From Heterocephalus glaber (Eukaryota; Chordata; Mammalia; Rodentia; Bathyergidae): DNA of 64,000 bases. The position numbers and the translations under genes were made by a program. This document shows positions 1 through 10,296 of this stretch, piece after piece. The stretch is taken from assembly GCF_000247695.1 (NCBI RefSeq), contig NW_004624734.1, positions 39,990,955 through 40,054,954 of the forward strand, written 5' to 3'. The first letter of the stretch is position 1, and each line of letters opens with the position of its first letter. The notes beneath the pieces were generated by a model. It was not told the DNA's origin. It was given only the letters and a program-made list of their open reading frames with translations, and searched no databases.

Positions 1-765
1 CAACAGAGTGTGGCAAAGTAAATGAATGAATGGGCATGAAGTGCTTCTCAAAATCTGTGGCGCACCGGGGCTCTCACCAAACAGCAGCAGCTGTTGCGAT
101 GGAGCCCAGACGTGGAAGCAGTCGGGTCCCTTACTGTCACCCAGCTGTAGTTTGACCAGGTGCTGTCAGGACCACGGGGCAGGGGAGAGAGGAGCTCAGC
201 CATTCCAAGAGCATTTGCTCTCCTGATGAGCAAGGAGAGTGATGGCTACATTCACAGTGGCTGTGACAGAGGCAGTGAAGGGCCCCTGGCACCAGAAAGC
301 ACAAGATCTGAATGGCGAGAGCCGAGTTGGGCCCTCCAGGAGCAGGGCCCCAGCTGTCCTGATGTGGGGCCCCCTCACCCAGCACCTAAGGGCTCAGGAA
401 CAGTTTCCTTCATCCTGTGCCTGTTGGAAGATGTTTAATTCACAATCAAAACATTACGTGGAACCTCACGAGGATATATAATTTTTATGTTTTTCTGTAT
501 CTGTTAAAAATAAATTTAAACTTAAGAAACATGACTGGAAGTCAGAGCCAAGAAGGAATTTGAACTTTGTCCAGAGAACCCTATACAGTTTTTCCTGAAA
601 CCCAGCATTCCTCACAAAACTGACCTTGAACTATAAAATGAAAGGAGAAGTTTTTCTGGTTTACAAGCTTCCAGAAGATGGTGGAACTGGCTTTAGGAAT
701 TCACAGGACCAGAGACATAAACACAGGCAGAACTCTTAGCTCTTGGTAGCTCCAGGCTGGTGTCC
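1..765. other. single-copy DNA, no gene or repeat recognised
   Basis: Open frames here are short (under 95 codons), overlap on both strands and resemble no family I know. The first 430 bases are GC-richer and the rest is AT-richer. I see no splice-flanked exon or named repeat. Confidence 0.5.
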
Positions 766-767
766 AA

Positions 768-862
768 GCAGTGAGATTTTTCTCAGCCTCAGTTTTGCTC
801 AGCTGTACAATGGGACTAATTGCTTTCCCGTGTACTACCTAGTAGTATTATCATGATTGACC
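768..862 (+). repeat. MIR-like SINE fragment
   Basis: The stretch keeps the MIR core order: a 'cctcagttttgctcagctgt' segment followed by 'acaatgggactaatt' and an AT-rich continuation. This matches the known MIR 'cctcagtttcctcatctgta' then 'aaaatggg' pattern. Short and diverged, so the ends are uncertain. Confidence 0.45.
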
Positions 863-1720
863 GAGAAAATACTTGAAGAGGGGACCATATGTAGCTGGAT
901 TTACCACTTGTTTTGAAAATGTAAATTTATTCCAATAGATTAAAATATTAGGGGCCAATTTGAGCATAATACGAGCTTTCACGGGCAATTTTATCTGTGA
1001 GCAAACTAGGTTAACAGAAAACCACCAGCTGAATTTATCCAAATTCACAAAATTCATGCTTCATGCATCAGCCCCACTACTTGTAGATGTGTTATCATAA
1101 TTAGCTTAATTATCCTAAAGTGTATTACCCTTACAAGGCTGTGTTTGGCTATTCTTTCATATTTATGAACACATATATATTTCTAGTCACTGAAACACCT
1201 CACAATACTGTTATACTGGGGATTAAGATTCCAACACAGAGACTGAGGAAGACATTTTCAAACCAGGGTACCGTGGGAACAAAAGAAATGTCTGTGGGCA
1301 GAATAACTTCAAGTGCTGAGAAGTCAGTCAGCGTAGGCTAAGAACAAGAAGAGATAAAAGATATGGAAAGAAGAACGTTGCTGACACTGAAAACCAAACT
1401 GTGTAAAATGAAACAATGGACAACCTATCTCACAACCAAAAAACACTATCTCTATACAGAAGCGCTAACAGAGTTTGCCTCTTTCTGCAGAAGGGGTGTC
1501 CTTTGTACTACGAGTGGCTGGTTCGGTAGATCCAAGTTTCACTGCAATCTCCAAAGGCTTTAGCTATTGAGTGAGGCCCTGAGTGCAAATAAAAAAGTCA
1601 ACAAAAGAATGTCCAGCAGGGATGTAGAAGTTAATTGAAGAAGTCTGTGCATCGGTCACACTGTCAGTTTTGATGAAGCAGACAGCTATTAGAATGTACG
1701 CATCTGCAGGCCTCTGCGTG
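863..1720. other. AT-rich single-copy DNA
   Basis: No coding frame above 75 codons and no repeat recognised. Two adjacent plus-strand open frames (1,120-1,341 and 1,363-1,563) look like chance: no family resemblance and no start or splice context. Confidence 0.5.
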
Positions 1721-1852
1721 CTGGGCCCAGTGGCACATGCCTATTATCCCAGCCAATCTGAGGTTAACAGTTTAGCGAGACTCCTTCTCAAAATAATATG
1801 AAAAAGGGTTGAGGCTGTGGCTCAGCATTTCCTGGGTTCTAGTCCCCAGGAA
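1721..1852 (+). mobile_element. B1-dID dimeric SINE, degraded
   Basis: A B1-like left part ('cccagtggcacatgcctat', 'atcccagcc') is followed by a short A-rich joint near 1,795-1,805 and a tRNA-like ID part containing 'ctgtggctcagc' and 'cctgggttctagtcccc'. The second half of the B1 part is shortened. B1 derives from 7SL RNA and ID from a tRNA. The dimer is known from squirrel-, dormouse- and beaver-related rodents. Confidence 0.7.
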
Positions 1853-2127
1853 ACCAGCTTCAGCATTTTCAGACTGAAAGGGATTGGAAATTTTGATAAC
1901 CATCCTCTTTTCTGATCATGGTTATCACTCCTACCAGGTACACATTTAAGTATGGATAACCTTCCTCCTACCACTTCAAAAGAGCTCTCAAGCTCCAGCC
2001 TTCCCGGTACCTGCTTCCACACACAAATTTCAGGTCTTTTTTGAGAGGAAGTGCCATATTTCTTATAGTATTTACATATTTATAAATTATTTAACATGCA
2101 CAAATTGTGCTGTCATTTATTTTTATT

Positions 2128-2326
2128 AGAGTTTTTTTTAATACTGGAGAATGAACCCAGAGCCTTTATGTTGACCTAAATTGGCAGCCCCCTCTTTTTT
2201 TTTTTTTTTTTTGACAGGGTCTTGCTAAATCATTAAGTTCTCCAAGTTGGGCTTTAACTTGAGACCCTCCTGTCTCAGCCTCCCTGAGTGTTAGGATTAC
2301 AAGCATGTGTCACTAGGTTTGGCTTA
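2128..2326 (-). mobile_element. B1-dID dimeric SINE, minus strand
   Basis: Read on the plus strand, an inverted ID part ('atactggagaatgaaccc') comes first. It is followed by a T-run at about 2,194-2,211 (the A linker in reverse) and an inverted B1 part with 'acagggtcttgct', 'cctcctgtctcagcctccc' and 'ggattacaagcatgtgtcac'. This is the antisense image of the B1-dID at 5,521-5,745. Confidence 0.75.
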
Positions 2327-2509
2327 GATTCCTAGCTTTTTTATATCACTGATAATGTTCTCAGGTATTGTACCCTGGCTCTACTTTTCTCTAAGCCCTG
2401 TGGTTTCATTGTACAGGTTTGTGTAGTTCAGTGAGTCTTAGGAAGGCATTTACTGCATGACAGCAGAGCTGCTGTGCTGTAAAGGGATATATAAAATTTC
2501 CCTATATAT

Positions 2510-3262
2510 AAAAGTGACTGTGGGGAGAAAGGAACCCTTCTCCACTGTTGGTGGGAGTGCAGACCGGTGCAATCACCGTGCAAATCAGTATGGAGATACC
2601 TCAAAGAACTAGGTCCCATTTGATCCTGCTATTCCCCTGCTGGGGATCTTCCCCAAAGAATTAAAAGAATCATACCACAGCGATATATGTGCACCCATGT
2701 TCATAGCAGCACAGTTTGTAATAGCTAAAGCTTGGAAACAGCCCAAATGCCCATCAACTGGAGACTGGATAAAGAAAATGTGTTTTTTTTATAAAATGGA
2801 GTACTACTCAGCCATAAAGAACGAGAAACTAGAGACATCTATAGCTAAATGGATCCATATTGAGGCCATCCTCTTAAGTGAAATAAATAGGACACACATG
2901 TAAATACCGAATAGTTTCTCTGGTGTGAGAAACTGAGAGTGTAAATAAGGATTAAAAGGATTGATGACTAATAATTGATACTTTGAAATAGGAAAAGGCC
3001 CAAAGGGGTAGGGGTGGTGGGAGGGGAAGGGGAAAGGAAAGAATAGAAAGGAAAAATTACGAGAAAAGAAAAAAAAATGGAAACGAAGTCTATGTAAATA
3101 GGGAAGGGTGGAGGGGGTGAAAGGTGCACAGGGAATGGGGAAAAAATAAGAACCAAGATACATCATGTATAGGTACAAGCACCCAATGATAAATGTAAAT
3201 TTATTGTATACCTAAAATGTACCAATGAAAGAACTTAAGCAAAAAATAAAAAATAAATAAAA
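2510..3262 (+). pseudogene. LINE-1 3' end: ORF2 C-terminus plus 3' UTR
   Basis: A 5'-truncated LINE-1. The plus strand encodes the standard end of ORF2p: an 'AWKQPKCPSTGDWI' segment, then 'MEYYSAIKN' and 'LLSEINRT' (about 2,697-2,903). The upstream part carries the usual 'ctgttggtgggagtgcagac' and 'atcagtatggagatacctc' blocks. A G-rich, purine-rich 3' UTR follows and ends in an A-rich tail near 3,240-3,262. Only the tail of ORF2 is present, so endonuclease and reverse transcriptase domains are missing and the copy cannot move itself. The final 150 bases match the small insertion at 40,828-40,995. Confidence 0.9.
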
Positions 3263-4700
3263 GTGCCTGGATCTTTTAACTTCTACGCGTCTCTCCCTCG
3301 GCACTGTTTGGCTATTGCAGGCTACAGGTATGAGCCCGTACTTAGACCTCTCTCTCCTCCCTAGGCCTTCAAGTCAGAGCCTTCCAAACTCCTCTCCCTT
3401 TCCCAGGCGCCAAGGCTGACTCAAGCTTCTTGACAGCTCTGTACTGTCCAGCTCCTTTGTGAAGGGCACTCAGGAATCCCCTTCCCCTACAGCATCCTGT
3501 TCTCTCATCTTCAACTCCAGGAATCTGGCTCTGCTTACCTAAGGCTGCCTGCTCAGGTCCTGCACCTCTTCGAGGTCCCTGCAGTTTGCTTCCCATCATC
3601 ATCTGGTGGTGCTGGCAGAGTCGCCAGGACTTCACCCAAGCTGGGCCATCTGGGAAGCTAGCATGGCAGTTCACAACCTCAGAGGGATCCTCAACCGTGG
3701 GCTGGGCAGCCCCAGCTCTCCCTGGGTACTGCGGGAGGCTCTGACCTTCAGCAGGACAGCTCTGCCTGCAGAAGCAAACTGATACCAGCCCGGCAGGAGG
3801 ATTGGAAATCAGGCCCATGGCTACCCAGAAAACCACATTTTAACCACTGACATTTGTGAAACACTTTTCCTTGGGAATTTTATTATTCTTCCCTGACTAC
3901 CAAAAACATGTCAGAGTTTAGAGAGTTAAGGGAATCCCCCACTGGCTAAACTTTATTTTACTTTTTAAAAGGAGTGTCTAGCCCTTCCGGCTTCTTAACT
4001 CCAGTAGCTTTGTCTACAGAAGAACAACACTATGTGGCTCAGTTAAGACAACCCCAGAATGAAAGGTGTAAATTATGTCACTCCGATGAGGTAGAAACTT
4101 TGAAACTCTTACTACCAAAGAGTCGAAGGCGGCCATCAAAAGAAACCTTCTGAGGTCAGACACGTTTTCTTTAACTCCTTCATTTCAGCTGAATTCTGCA
4201 CAGTGCAGCAGTAGTTCTCCAAAGAACTTGACTAGTAATTAGGAGAATTGCATTTGATTCCAAACCCATCACTCGATCTATTGGCATCTGGAGATTTTAT
4301 CTCTAAATCACAACCCTCAATCACTAATCCCAAATACTAATATCTCCTGCCAAAGTGAAAGACGCTGTTCACAGCCTGAGTGAAATGTGTGTGTCGAGAA
4401 GAACGGCTATGGAAAAACATTTGAATAAGAAGAGCATTTTTTAAAAAAATGGTTTTATTAATAGATGTTTACAGTACATGATTACATTCCATGAAGGGAG
4501 TTGTTACATACACAAAACAATCTTCACTCTTTCCTCATCCCCTGCCCTTGCCTCCCTCCTGTCTATTTCTTGATTCTCTTCCCATTTGAGAAAGATCCAG
4601 CTCTGTACACAAGTGCACTGACTTTGCGCAAGGCCAGTCATCCACACCGCAGGGGAGGGTTTGTCTGGTGACTGTCCTGCTTGGAAGGTAGAGGGGCTCT
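3263..4700. other. single-copy DNA, no gene recognised
   Basis: The left half is GC-richer and contains a 155-codon open frame on the minus strand (3,369-3,836). Its translation has no recognisable domain. The right half is AT-richer. No repeat family assigned. Confidence 0.45.
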
Positions 4701-4711
4701 CCATGTAACAG

Positions 4712-4950
4712 TGAGCTTTGGTGACAGGGGGCCTCTGTTTCCTGGCTCTGCCATCAGTGAGTCACCTGACCTTCCTCAGGTTGCTTTCTGTCCTCTATTT
4801 TCTTCATTTCAAAATAAGCATCAGGGAGCACCTGACTCGCATGGGTATAAGAACCCGATGGGGAGTTCATGGGAAAGAGCAGAGTCCTAGCAAGCACTCG
4901 GCAACTGTTAGCTACTGTAACTGTCTCAAATGGCCTTGTGACACGAGCCT
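4712..4950 (+). repeat. MIR SINE
   Basis: The MIR order is visible: 'cctctgtttcctggctctgc', then 'gtgagtcacctgaccttcct', then 'tcctctattttcttcatttc', and a tail with 'tcctagcaagcactcggcaa'. MIR is an ancient mammalian tRNA-derived SINE. Diverged but collinear over about 230 bases. Confidence 0.65.
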
Positions 4951-5449
4951 GGGCCGCACTGAGTGAAGAGAAATTGTCTTGGGCCACATAAGTGTATAAT
5001 ACAGTTGATGTACATTTATAACAAAACTTCCTTTTTATGTTTTCACTTTTAAAAATTATTTATGAAATAACACTAGCCCAAATTTAATAATTAAATATGA
5101 AAATATAAATGTCTGCTTAATAACAATAAACGCCTCTCCAAGCCACACCAGTGCGTTTAGTGTCTGACACAGGAGGGCTCCGCTGGACTGACAGTGTGTG
5201 GAGTGAAGGAGGCAGAGTTAGTGCAGACAGTGTTCTGTTGTCTACACAGGCTGTGCCAGAGCACCATGCAATCAGTTCATTAAAACATAGCTGAAAGTCA
5301 CATAATAAGGCTAAAATTTTCCAATCTTGTGGGGTTTACTAGCTGTCCAGTGCCACACGTAACCCACGGGCTGTAGGTTAGACACTTCGGTACTAGAATC
5401 ATGTTTGGTTTCATTCAGAAGTTTTCTCTACTGTTATTTGGCCCAAAAG
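4951..5449. other. AT-rich single-copy DNA
   Basis: No gene or confident repeat. The part near 5,280-5,400 could be an old DNA-transposon relic, but I could not match it to a family. Confidence 0.4.
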
Positions 5450-5785
5450 TACAACTCTAATAATAGTACCTTTCTCATAAAGTTAAAATAAAGATTAAAT
5501 GAATCGATACATATAAAGTAGATGGATGTGGTGGCACACACCTGTAATTCCTGCACTGGGAAGCTGGGGCAGGAGGATCACAAACTGGAGGCCAGCCTGG
5601 ATATTTAGCAAGTTAGCAAGATTTTGCTTAAAAAAAAAAAAATAATAATAATAATAAAAGGGCTAAGGATATTGCTCAGTGAGAAGGCCCTGGGTTTAAT
5701 CCCCAATGCTCTCCCCAAAATAAAACAAAAACAATAAAACAAAGGAGGGTACTTAGTATGTAATACACATTAAATGGTATCTGTG
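5450..5785 (+). repeat. MIR fragment split by a SINE insertion
   Basis: The bases at 5,455-5,520 read like MIR ('taatagtacctttctcataa', 'gattaaatgaatcgataca'). The expected continuation ('gtacttagtatgtaatacac', 'attaaatg') resumes at about 5,745, after the B1-dID at 5,521-5,745. The SINE therefore landed inside an older MIR. Confidence 0.5.
5521..5745 (+). mobile_element. B1-dID dimeric SINE, complete
   Basis: The best-preserved dimer in the window. The B1 part (5,521-5,630) has 'tggtggcacacacctgtaat', 'ggcaggaggatcac' and 'ggaggccagcctgg', which cover the 7SL-derived box regions. An A-rich linker with AAT repeats (5,631-5,658) joins it to the ID part (5,660-5,720), which has 'ttgctcagtgagaaggccct' and 'gggtttaatcccc'. 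A/C-rich tail to 5,745. Transcription would use the RNA polymerase III A and B boxes of the two halves (family knowledge). Confidence 0.85.
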
Positions 5786-6642
5786 ACTCTACTATATCAA
5801 CTATACATGTTTAGTTCTAGAATAATACATCTCAAAAATTATTTGTAATTCATTTAAAAATAATTAGTTCTTCAGAAATCTAGCTCAAAAAATGTTTGTT
5901 GCTGTTGTTGTTGTGTGTTTTTTTTTGGTAAAGAAATGTAGCCCTTCAGCCCTTTCTGCCTGATTGGGCCCAAGTATAAGTTTTGGTTCTGTTGAATGCC
6001 TTCTGTTAAGCTCTGAGTTCAGGAGGTCATACGGTTGAGGAAGAATTACAGCTGCGTGTTGGTTAATTGTTTTGAAAGATGACAGGGAGTGAGCAGGTAT
6101 ACAAATGACACCTGGAGCCCTAAGCATTTGCTGGGCCCTCTTTCCCTTCCACAGGCCCTCTGAGCCACGGGGAAGGGGCCCCACAGTCCTCTCCTGTTAG
6201 CTTGCCGGAGTTGATTTTGTGCCTTTCTTCCCTACTCCTCCTTCAGGGACTCTTTTTTTGTTCTGGTTGGTGATGGTGGGAGTAATTACACAACAAAAAC
6301 TGGCCAGTGCTACAAATCAAGGATCCCTCCCCCCAGCCATTTGATAAACATTTACTAGCACACATTGCGTGGTGATGTCAGAAAGTTAGTTTCTTTTTGT
6401 GAAAATCCTCTTTTCAGAGACCCTCCAGACTAGGGATTGTCTGCCTCTCTGCTGCTGGCTTCCCTCCAGGCATCCGATCTCATCTGCTCCTCTGTAGAGC
6501 AGGGCTCTTTCTGATGGCCCTTTGCCTTTTCCCCAAGAGAGGAGGCAGCAAAAACCTGTCCCCTTTGCCACTTTACCCCTTCAATCCCACAGTGCTAACA
6601 CAAACTTCCAAGACACACATGGATAAGTGCCACTGTAGAAAA
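5786..6642. other. single-copy DNA, no gene recognised
   Basis: A short GTT/GTTT-rich patch lies near 5,893-5,930. Minus-strand open frames at 5,885-6,184 and 6,386-6,571 have no domain I recognise. Confidence 0.45.
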
Positions 6643-6654
6643 AATTTATAGCCT

Positions 6655-6743
6655 GGGCCGGGGATTTAGCTCAGTGGTTCCAGCGCCTGCCTGGAAAGCG
6701 CAAGGATCCGAGTTCGATCCCCGGTACCAAAAAAATAAAAAAG
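6655..6743 (+). mobile_element. ID SINE, young, with target-site duplication
   Basis: A near-intact tRNA-derived ID element: the A-box-like 'tttagctcagtggtt', B-box 'gagttcgatcccc', then 'ggtacc' and an A-rich tail. It is bracketed by a 12-base direct repeat 'aatttatagcct' at 6,643-6,654 and 6,744-6,755, the hallmark of LINE-1-driven insertion. The exact duplication and intact promoter boxes suggest recent insertion. Confidence 0.93.
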
Positions 6744-6755
6744 AATTTATAGCCT

Positions 6756-7177
6756 AAGAAGGTCAAAGACTGTAACTGAAGTCAACTTGGACTTTGTCTG
6801 TGGGTCTGAAGCCCATTCCCAGAGAAAACACTTAATCCATTCCAGTGGTAAAAATGCTACACTCCCCCCGCCCCACCATGAAAGAGATCTTCTTCCCTAA
6901 GTACTGTGAGAGTAACTGTAGGTGTGAATCCCGCCCCTGCAGCCTTCAGCAAGATGGATGAGAATGTTTTTAATGCCTTTCGCTTGGGAGATGGTATGAG
7001 GGGACACCTGTAATTTCATGGATAAAGGTGGACATGAATCCTACAATTCAAGTTTATTTTGCAACATTCTCACCCATGGCAGAAATACAGGTTTGCCAAT
7101 TTCTGCACATCTCCAAAAAGTAAATACATCTTCAAAAGACAAATATTAATTTTTTCTAGAGGCAGGACAATCTAAGC
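6756..7177. other. single-copy DNA
   Basis: Nothing recognised: no open frame of note and no repeat family. Confidence 0.45.
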
Positions 7178-7345
7178 CAATGATTTTCAACTGTGATTAT
7201 ACCTTAGTATTACCCAGGGAGGATTTCTTTTAAGTGCTTATGCCTGAGCTGCACACAGAGCTGGGTTTAGGCCCAGCCATTTTTACTTTTTAAGATTCGT
7301 TAGGTGAATCTGATGTGCAGGCAGATTTGGTATCCAATAGTCTAA
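7178..7345 (+). mobile_element. hAT-type (MER5/Charlie-like) DNA transposon relic
   Basis: It begins with 'caatgattttcaactgtg', close to the usual hAT-Charlie end 'cagtggttctcaac'. Further on are 'taggcccagccatttttact' and 'aggtgaatctgatgtgcagg', the reverse-type half of these short palindromic elements. Non-autonomous and well diverged. The exact family is not certain. Confidence 0.5.
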
Positions 7346-7396
7346 GTCCACGGAGAGGAACCAGCAATTTCCTAATGAGAAGGCTGGGTCTCTTCA

Positions 7397-7790
7397 TATC
7401 AGTCAGTTTTTCATCACCGTAATGAAATACCTGAAGCAAGGTACCTTTGAGGAAAAGAGGCTTATTCAGCCCACATGGGTACCAGAGTTGGCTCAGTTCT
7501 GATAAGAGCCCTCTCCAAAGTATCACATCATGGTGAGAAGTAATTGAGGGATGCCGACAGGAGCAAGTGGTTGCATGGTGAGGCAGGAAGACACAGAGAG
7601 AGACTCAGGTCAGGCTCAAGCTTTTATAACAACTGCTCTCCTAAGAGTACTGCAGGAGACCAGCATTCCCATCAGAGGGCAGTGCCCACACTGACCCAAG
7701 GACCGCCCATAGGCTCTACCATCACCTTTCATGATATCACTACTCTGGGTGGTATAGGGATGGATGGCAAATCACATCCAAGCCATAGCA
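7397..7790 (-). mobile_element. solo MaLR LTR, minus strand
   Basis: Read on the minus strand it starts 'tgctatggcttggatgtgat', the standard start of mammalian MaLR LTRs. On the plus strand it ends at the usual 'tatcagtcagtttttcatca' and 'gaaatacctgaagcaagg' block. At about 394 bases it is full LTR size. No internal sequence lies next to it in this orientation, so it is probably a solo LTR. It lies 396 bases from the plus-strand MaLR element. Confidence 0.75.
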
Positions 7791-7878
7791 CAGTGCGATG
7801 GGCCTCCATTCTCACATCAGGACATTCTATTGATTACTGGGGAAAGTACCAGCCTTGATTACATTTTTAAGTTAAGTA

Positions 7879-7919
7879 GTTCTCTCCCTCTCTCTCTCCT
7901 CTCTCTCTCTCTTTCTCAG
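7879..7919. repeat. (CT)n microsatellite
   Basis: An almost pure CT run with a few interruptions. Confidence 0.9.
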
Positions 7920-8186
7920 TAAGGAAGGGAACTAAAAGATGACCAGTCCCTCTGCCATGCAGAGTTTACTTAGTCGTTAAGCATTCCAGTTTTCTAGTAA
8001 TTCAAATATGAACCCAAACTTTTTAACTATTAGAAGGTAGCACAGCTGATCTATTTGAGTTTTATCTTTTTTCCTATTAACTCTTTAAGTTCCTAATTGC
8101 CACAGTTACAAATAGAACCAGTAGAAAAATGTAGAAAAAAATCCTGAATACCTACTTGATCAAATTCTTGAATCATTGCTGTAGAG

Positions 8187-8587
8187 TCATGGTCTAATCT
8201 AAAATGTCCCCCAAAAGTCTCAGGTGTTTGGAAGGTGACTGGATCATGGAAGCACTATACTGATGAATTCACCTATTGATGATTTCTGTAGCTAAATGTA
8301 AGTTAGGCAGTTGAGCCTGGTTGGAATTGGGTCATTGGGAGTGTGACCTGGGCGGCGGCGGGGGGGGGTATTCTTATTCCTGGCTTCTCTTCTTCCACTC
8401 TGCTACCTGACTGCCATGAGGTAAGGAGCTGTCCTCTGCCAGGTCCTTCTACTATGCTCTTTCTGCCTTGGAGCTAGCTTACTATGAACTGAACCCACTG
8501 GAAACTGTAAGCCCAAATAAACCTCTCCTTTTTAAAATTGTGGGTATCACTTATTTTGTCCCAGCAATGGAAAAGCTGATTAATACA
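8187..8587 (+). repeat. 5' LTR of the MaLR element
   Basis: About 401 bases. It has the 'aaaatgtcccccaaaagtct' block near the start, a polyadenylation signal AATAAA at 8,516-8,521, and the terminal 'gctgattaataca'. The first bases (tcatggtct) have drifted from the usual tgttatggt start. A G-rich 'ggcggcggcggggggggg' tract lies near 8,353-8,369. Confidence 0.75.
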
Positions 8588-10001
8588 GAAAATTGCTACC
8601 AGAAATGAGGCTATGACTGTATGTGACAATGTTGTTCAGAACCTTTAGAACTGGTATCTGGGAGGGATTTGGAAAGGTTTAGAGGTACGGGCTGGAGAAG
8701 CCCTAGAATGCCACATGTAGAGCTTGGTGGGCAATTCTAGTCAGATCTCAGAAGAATGAAATGGTGACAGGAATGCAGACAGTGAAGGTCAGGCTCATGA
8801 GGGTTCAGATAGGAATGAAGACTGTATCAGAAACTGGACTAAAGGCCAGCAAAAATTTGTCAATGTTTTGTCCATGCCCTAAGACTTTGCATGAGGATAA
8901 ACTTAAAAGGTGGCAGACTTGGTGAAGAAAATTTCAAGACAGCCCAATGTTTAGGCTGTGACATGAGTATTGGTAGCTGCTTTTGGCCAGATCTACAGTG
9001 AGAATCAGGAGAAAAAAGCCAAGCTAAACGATTTGAAAAGTTTGCAATTTCATTCAAAAGGAAGCACTTTTAAAGTTGGGGGCCTCTAAAAGCATGATTG
9101 TTGAAAAGATTGATATTAAAAAGAAGCCAAGTACTCTGTATCAGGACAATTGGAAATATATCTTGAGAGAAACTCAGGAATCAACAAGATCCTACCCATC
9201 ATAGGCTCAAAGGTGCAAAAATATAAACCTTTCACTTGAGAAGAGAGCTTCTGGGTAGGAAATTAGTTCCCTGAGATTCATTTCACCATGTTCAGTCATC
9301 CATGCATTCAAAGACCATTGCAACTATGTCCAAGGGGGCCTAGTTACTGCTTGAGTTGGAGGCAAACCATGTCATCATCCACATGGTGCTAGTTTTACAG
9401 GCAAGCAGAATGCAAGAGTTGTGGGATCATGGGGCTTCCCTGAAGATTTAAAAGGAAGGCCTGGGACACCAGGCAAGAAATACTGAAGAGGGTAATGCAT
9501 GGAGTTGTGAGAGTGAATCTCAGGATGCAGTGAAGACCCCAGGAAATTGGAGATGCTGAGGAAATCTGCAGGCAGTGAGTTGAGCCAGTCCGAGAGAGGT
9601 CATGTGCTCTGCATCTGACTGGGCTGGCCAAGCTTTTGGAGCTCACATCTCATCATAACCTGCCCTGGGTGCTGGACACAAAGCTACAGGATTTAATGTT
9701 TGTCCTGTGGATTTTGTTTTTGTTTTGGTCTCATTCCTTTTCATCCCCCTCTCCCACCACCACCACCACCACCCTGCATGCCTCTCTTTTGGAATGGAAA
9801 TGTTTACCCTATGGCATTGTATGTTGGCAGTGTTTAACTTTTTTTACAGGAGTTCACAGCTAAGAGTTTGCCTCGAGTCTCAGAGGAGAGTGTGGACTTG
9901 GACTTTTCAGCAATGCTGGAATTATTAAGACTCTTAGAGATGCACTAAATGGATTTTGCATAATGATATGGACATGAGTCTTTTTGGGGCCAGGAGCAGA
10001 A
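8588..10001 (+). other. MaLR internal region, non-coding
   Basis: MaLR internal sequence without a sustained reading frame. It includes a CAC-repeat patch at 9,754-9,773. The last bases before the 3' LTR, 'ggggccaggagcaga', are purine-biased, as expected of the primer site for second-strand synthesis. Confidence 0.65.
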
Positions 10002-10296
10002 TGTTATGGTTTAGATCTAAAATGTCCTCCAAAAGTCTCATGTTTAGGGTGGGGCCGCATTGGAGGAGGGGCATGACATGGAAGGGTGTATTCTCCTCCA
10101 GAGCTCCTTTCTTCTATTTCCTGGCTGCCGTGTTTTCTGGCTGGTTTCTTCCACCATGCCTTTCCACCATGCCATTTCTGCCTTGGAGCCAGCCAACCAT
10201 GGACTAAACCCACTGGACACCATGAGCCAAAATTAACCTCTCTTCATTTGTGAGTATTGACTATTTTGCTCCAGTGGTGGGATAATGTCTACTACA
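10002..10296 (+). repeat. 3' LTR of the MaLR element, shortened
   Basis: It starts 'tgttatggtttagatct', a better-preserved start than the 5' LTR, and ends near 'gataatgtctactaca'. It is only about 295 bases. The middle segment present in the 5' LTR, roughly 100 bases, is missing. The polyadenylation signal position reads AATTAA instead of AATAAA. Confidence 0.75.

Larger units (their letters stand above)
8187..10296 (+). mobile_element. MaLR (ERVL-related) element with two LTRs
   Basis: Two related LTRs in the same orientation flank about 1.4 kb of internal DNA. The internal region starts with 'gctaccagaaatgaggctat' and contains 'ggtgaagaaaatttcaagac', both typical of MaLR internal sequence. 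MaLR elements carry little or no coding capacity and depend on other retroelements. No gag or pol frame is present here either. The whole unit is about 2.1 kb, in line with other MaLR proviruses. Confidence 0.8.

Noticed and set aside
2697..2903. Small host gene
   Set aside because: The translation is the C-terminus of LINE-1 ORF2p.
3369..3836. 155-codon open frame on the minus strand
   Set aside because: GC-rich, no recognisable domain, and no splice or promoter context that I can see. Not enough to call a gene.
6655..6743. tRNA gene, suggested by the A- and B-box-like sequences
   Set aside because: The sequence is an ID SINE with A tail and target duplication. It would not fold into a complete cloverleaf with a proper acceptor stem.
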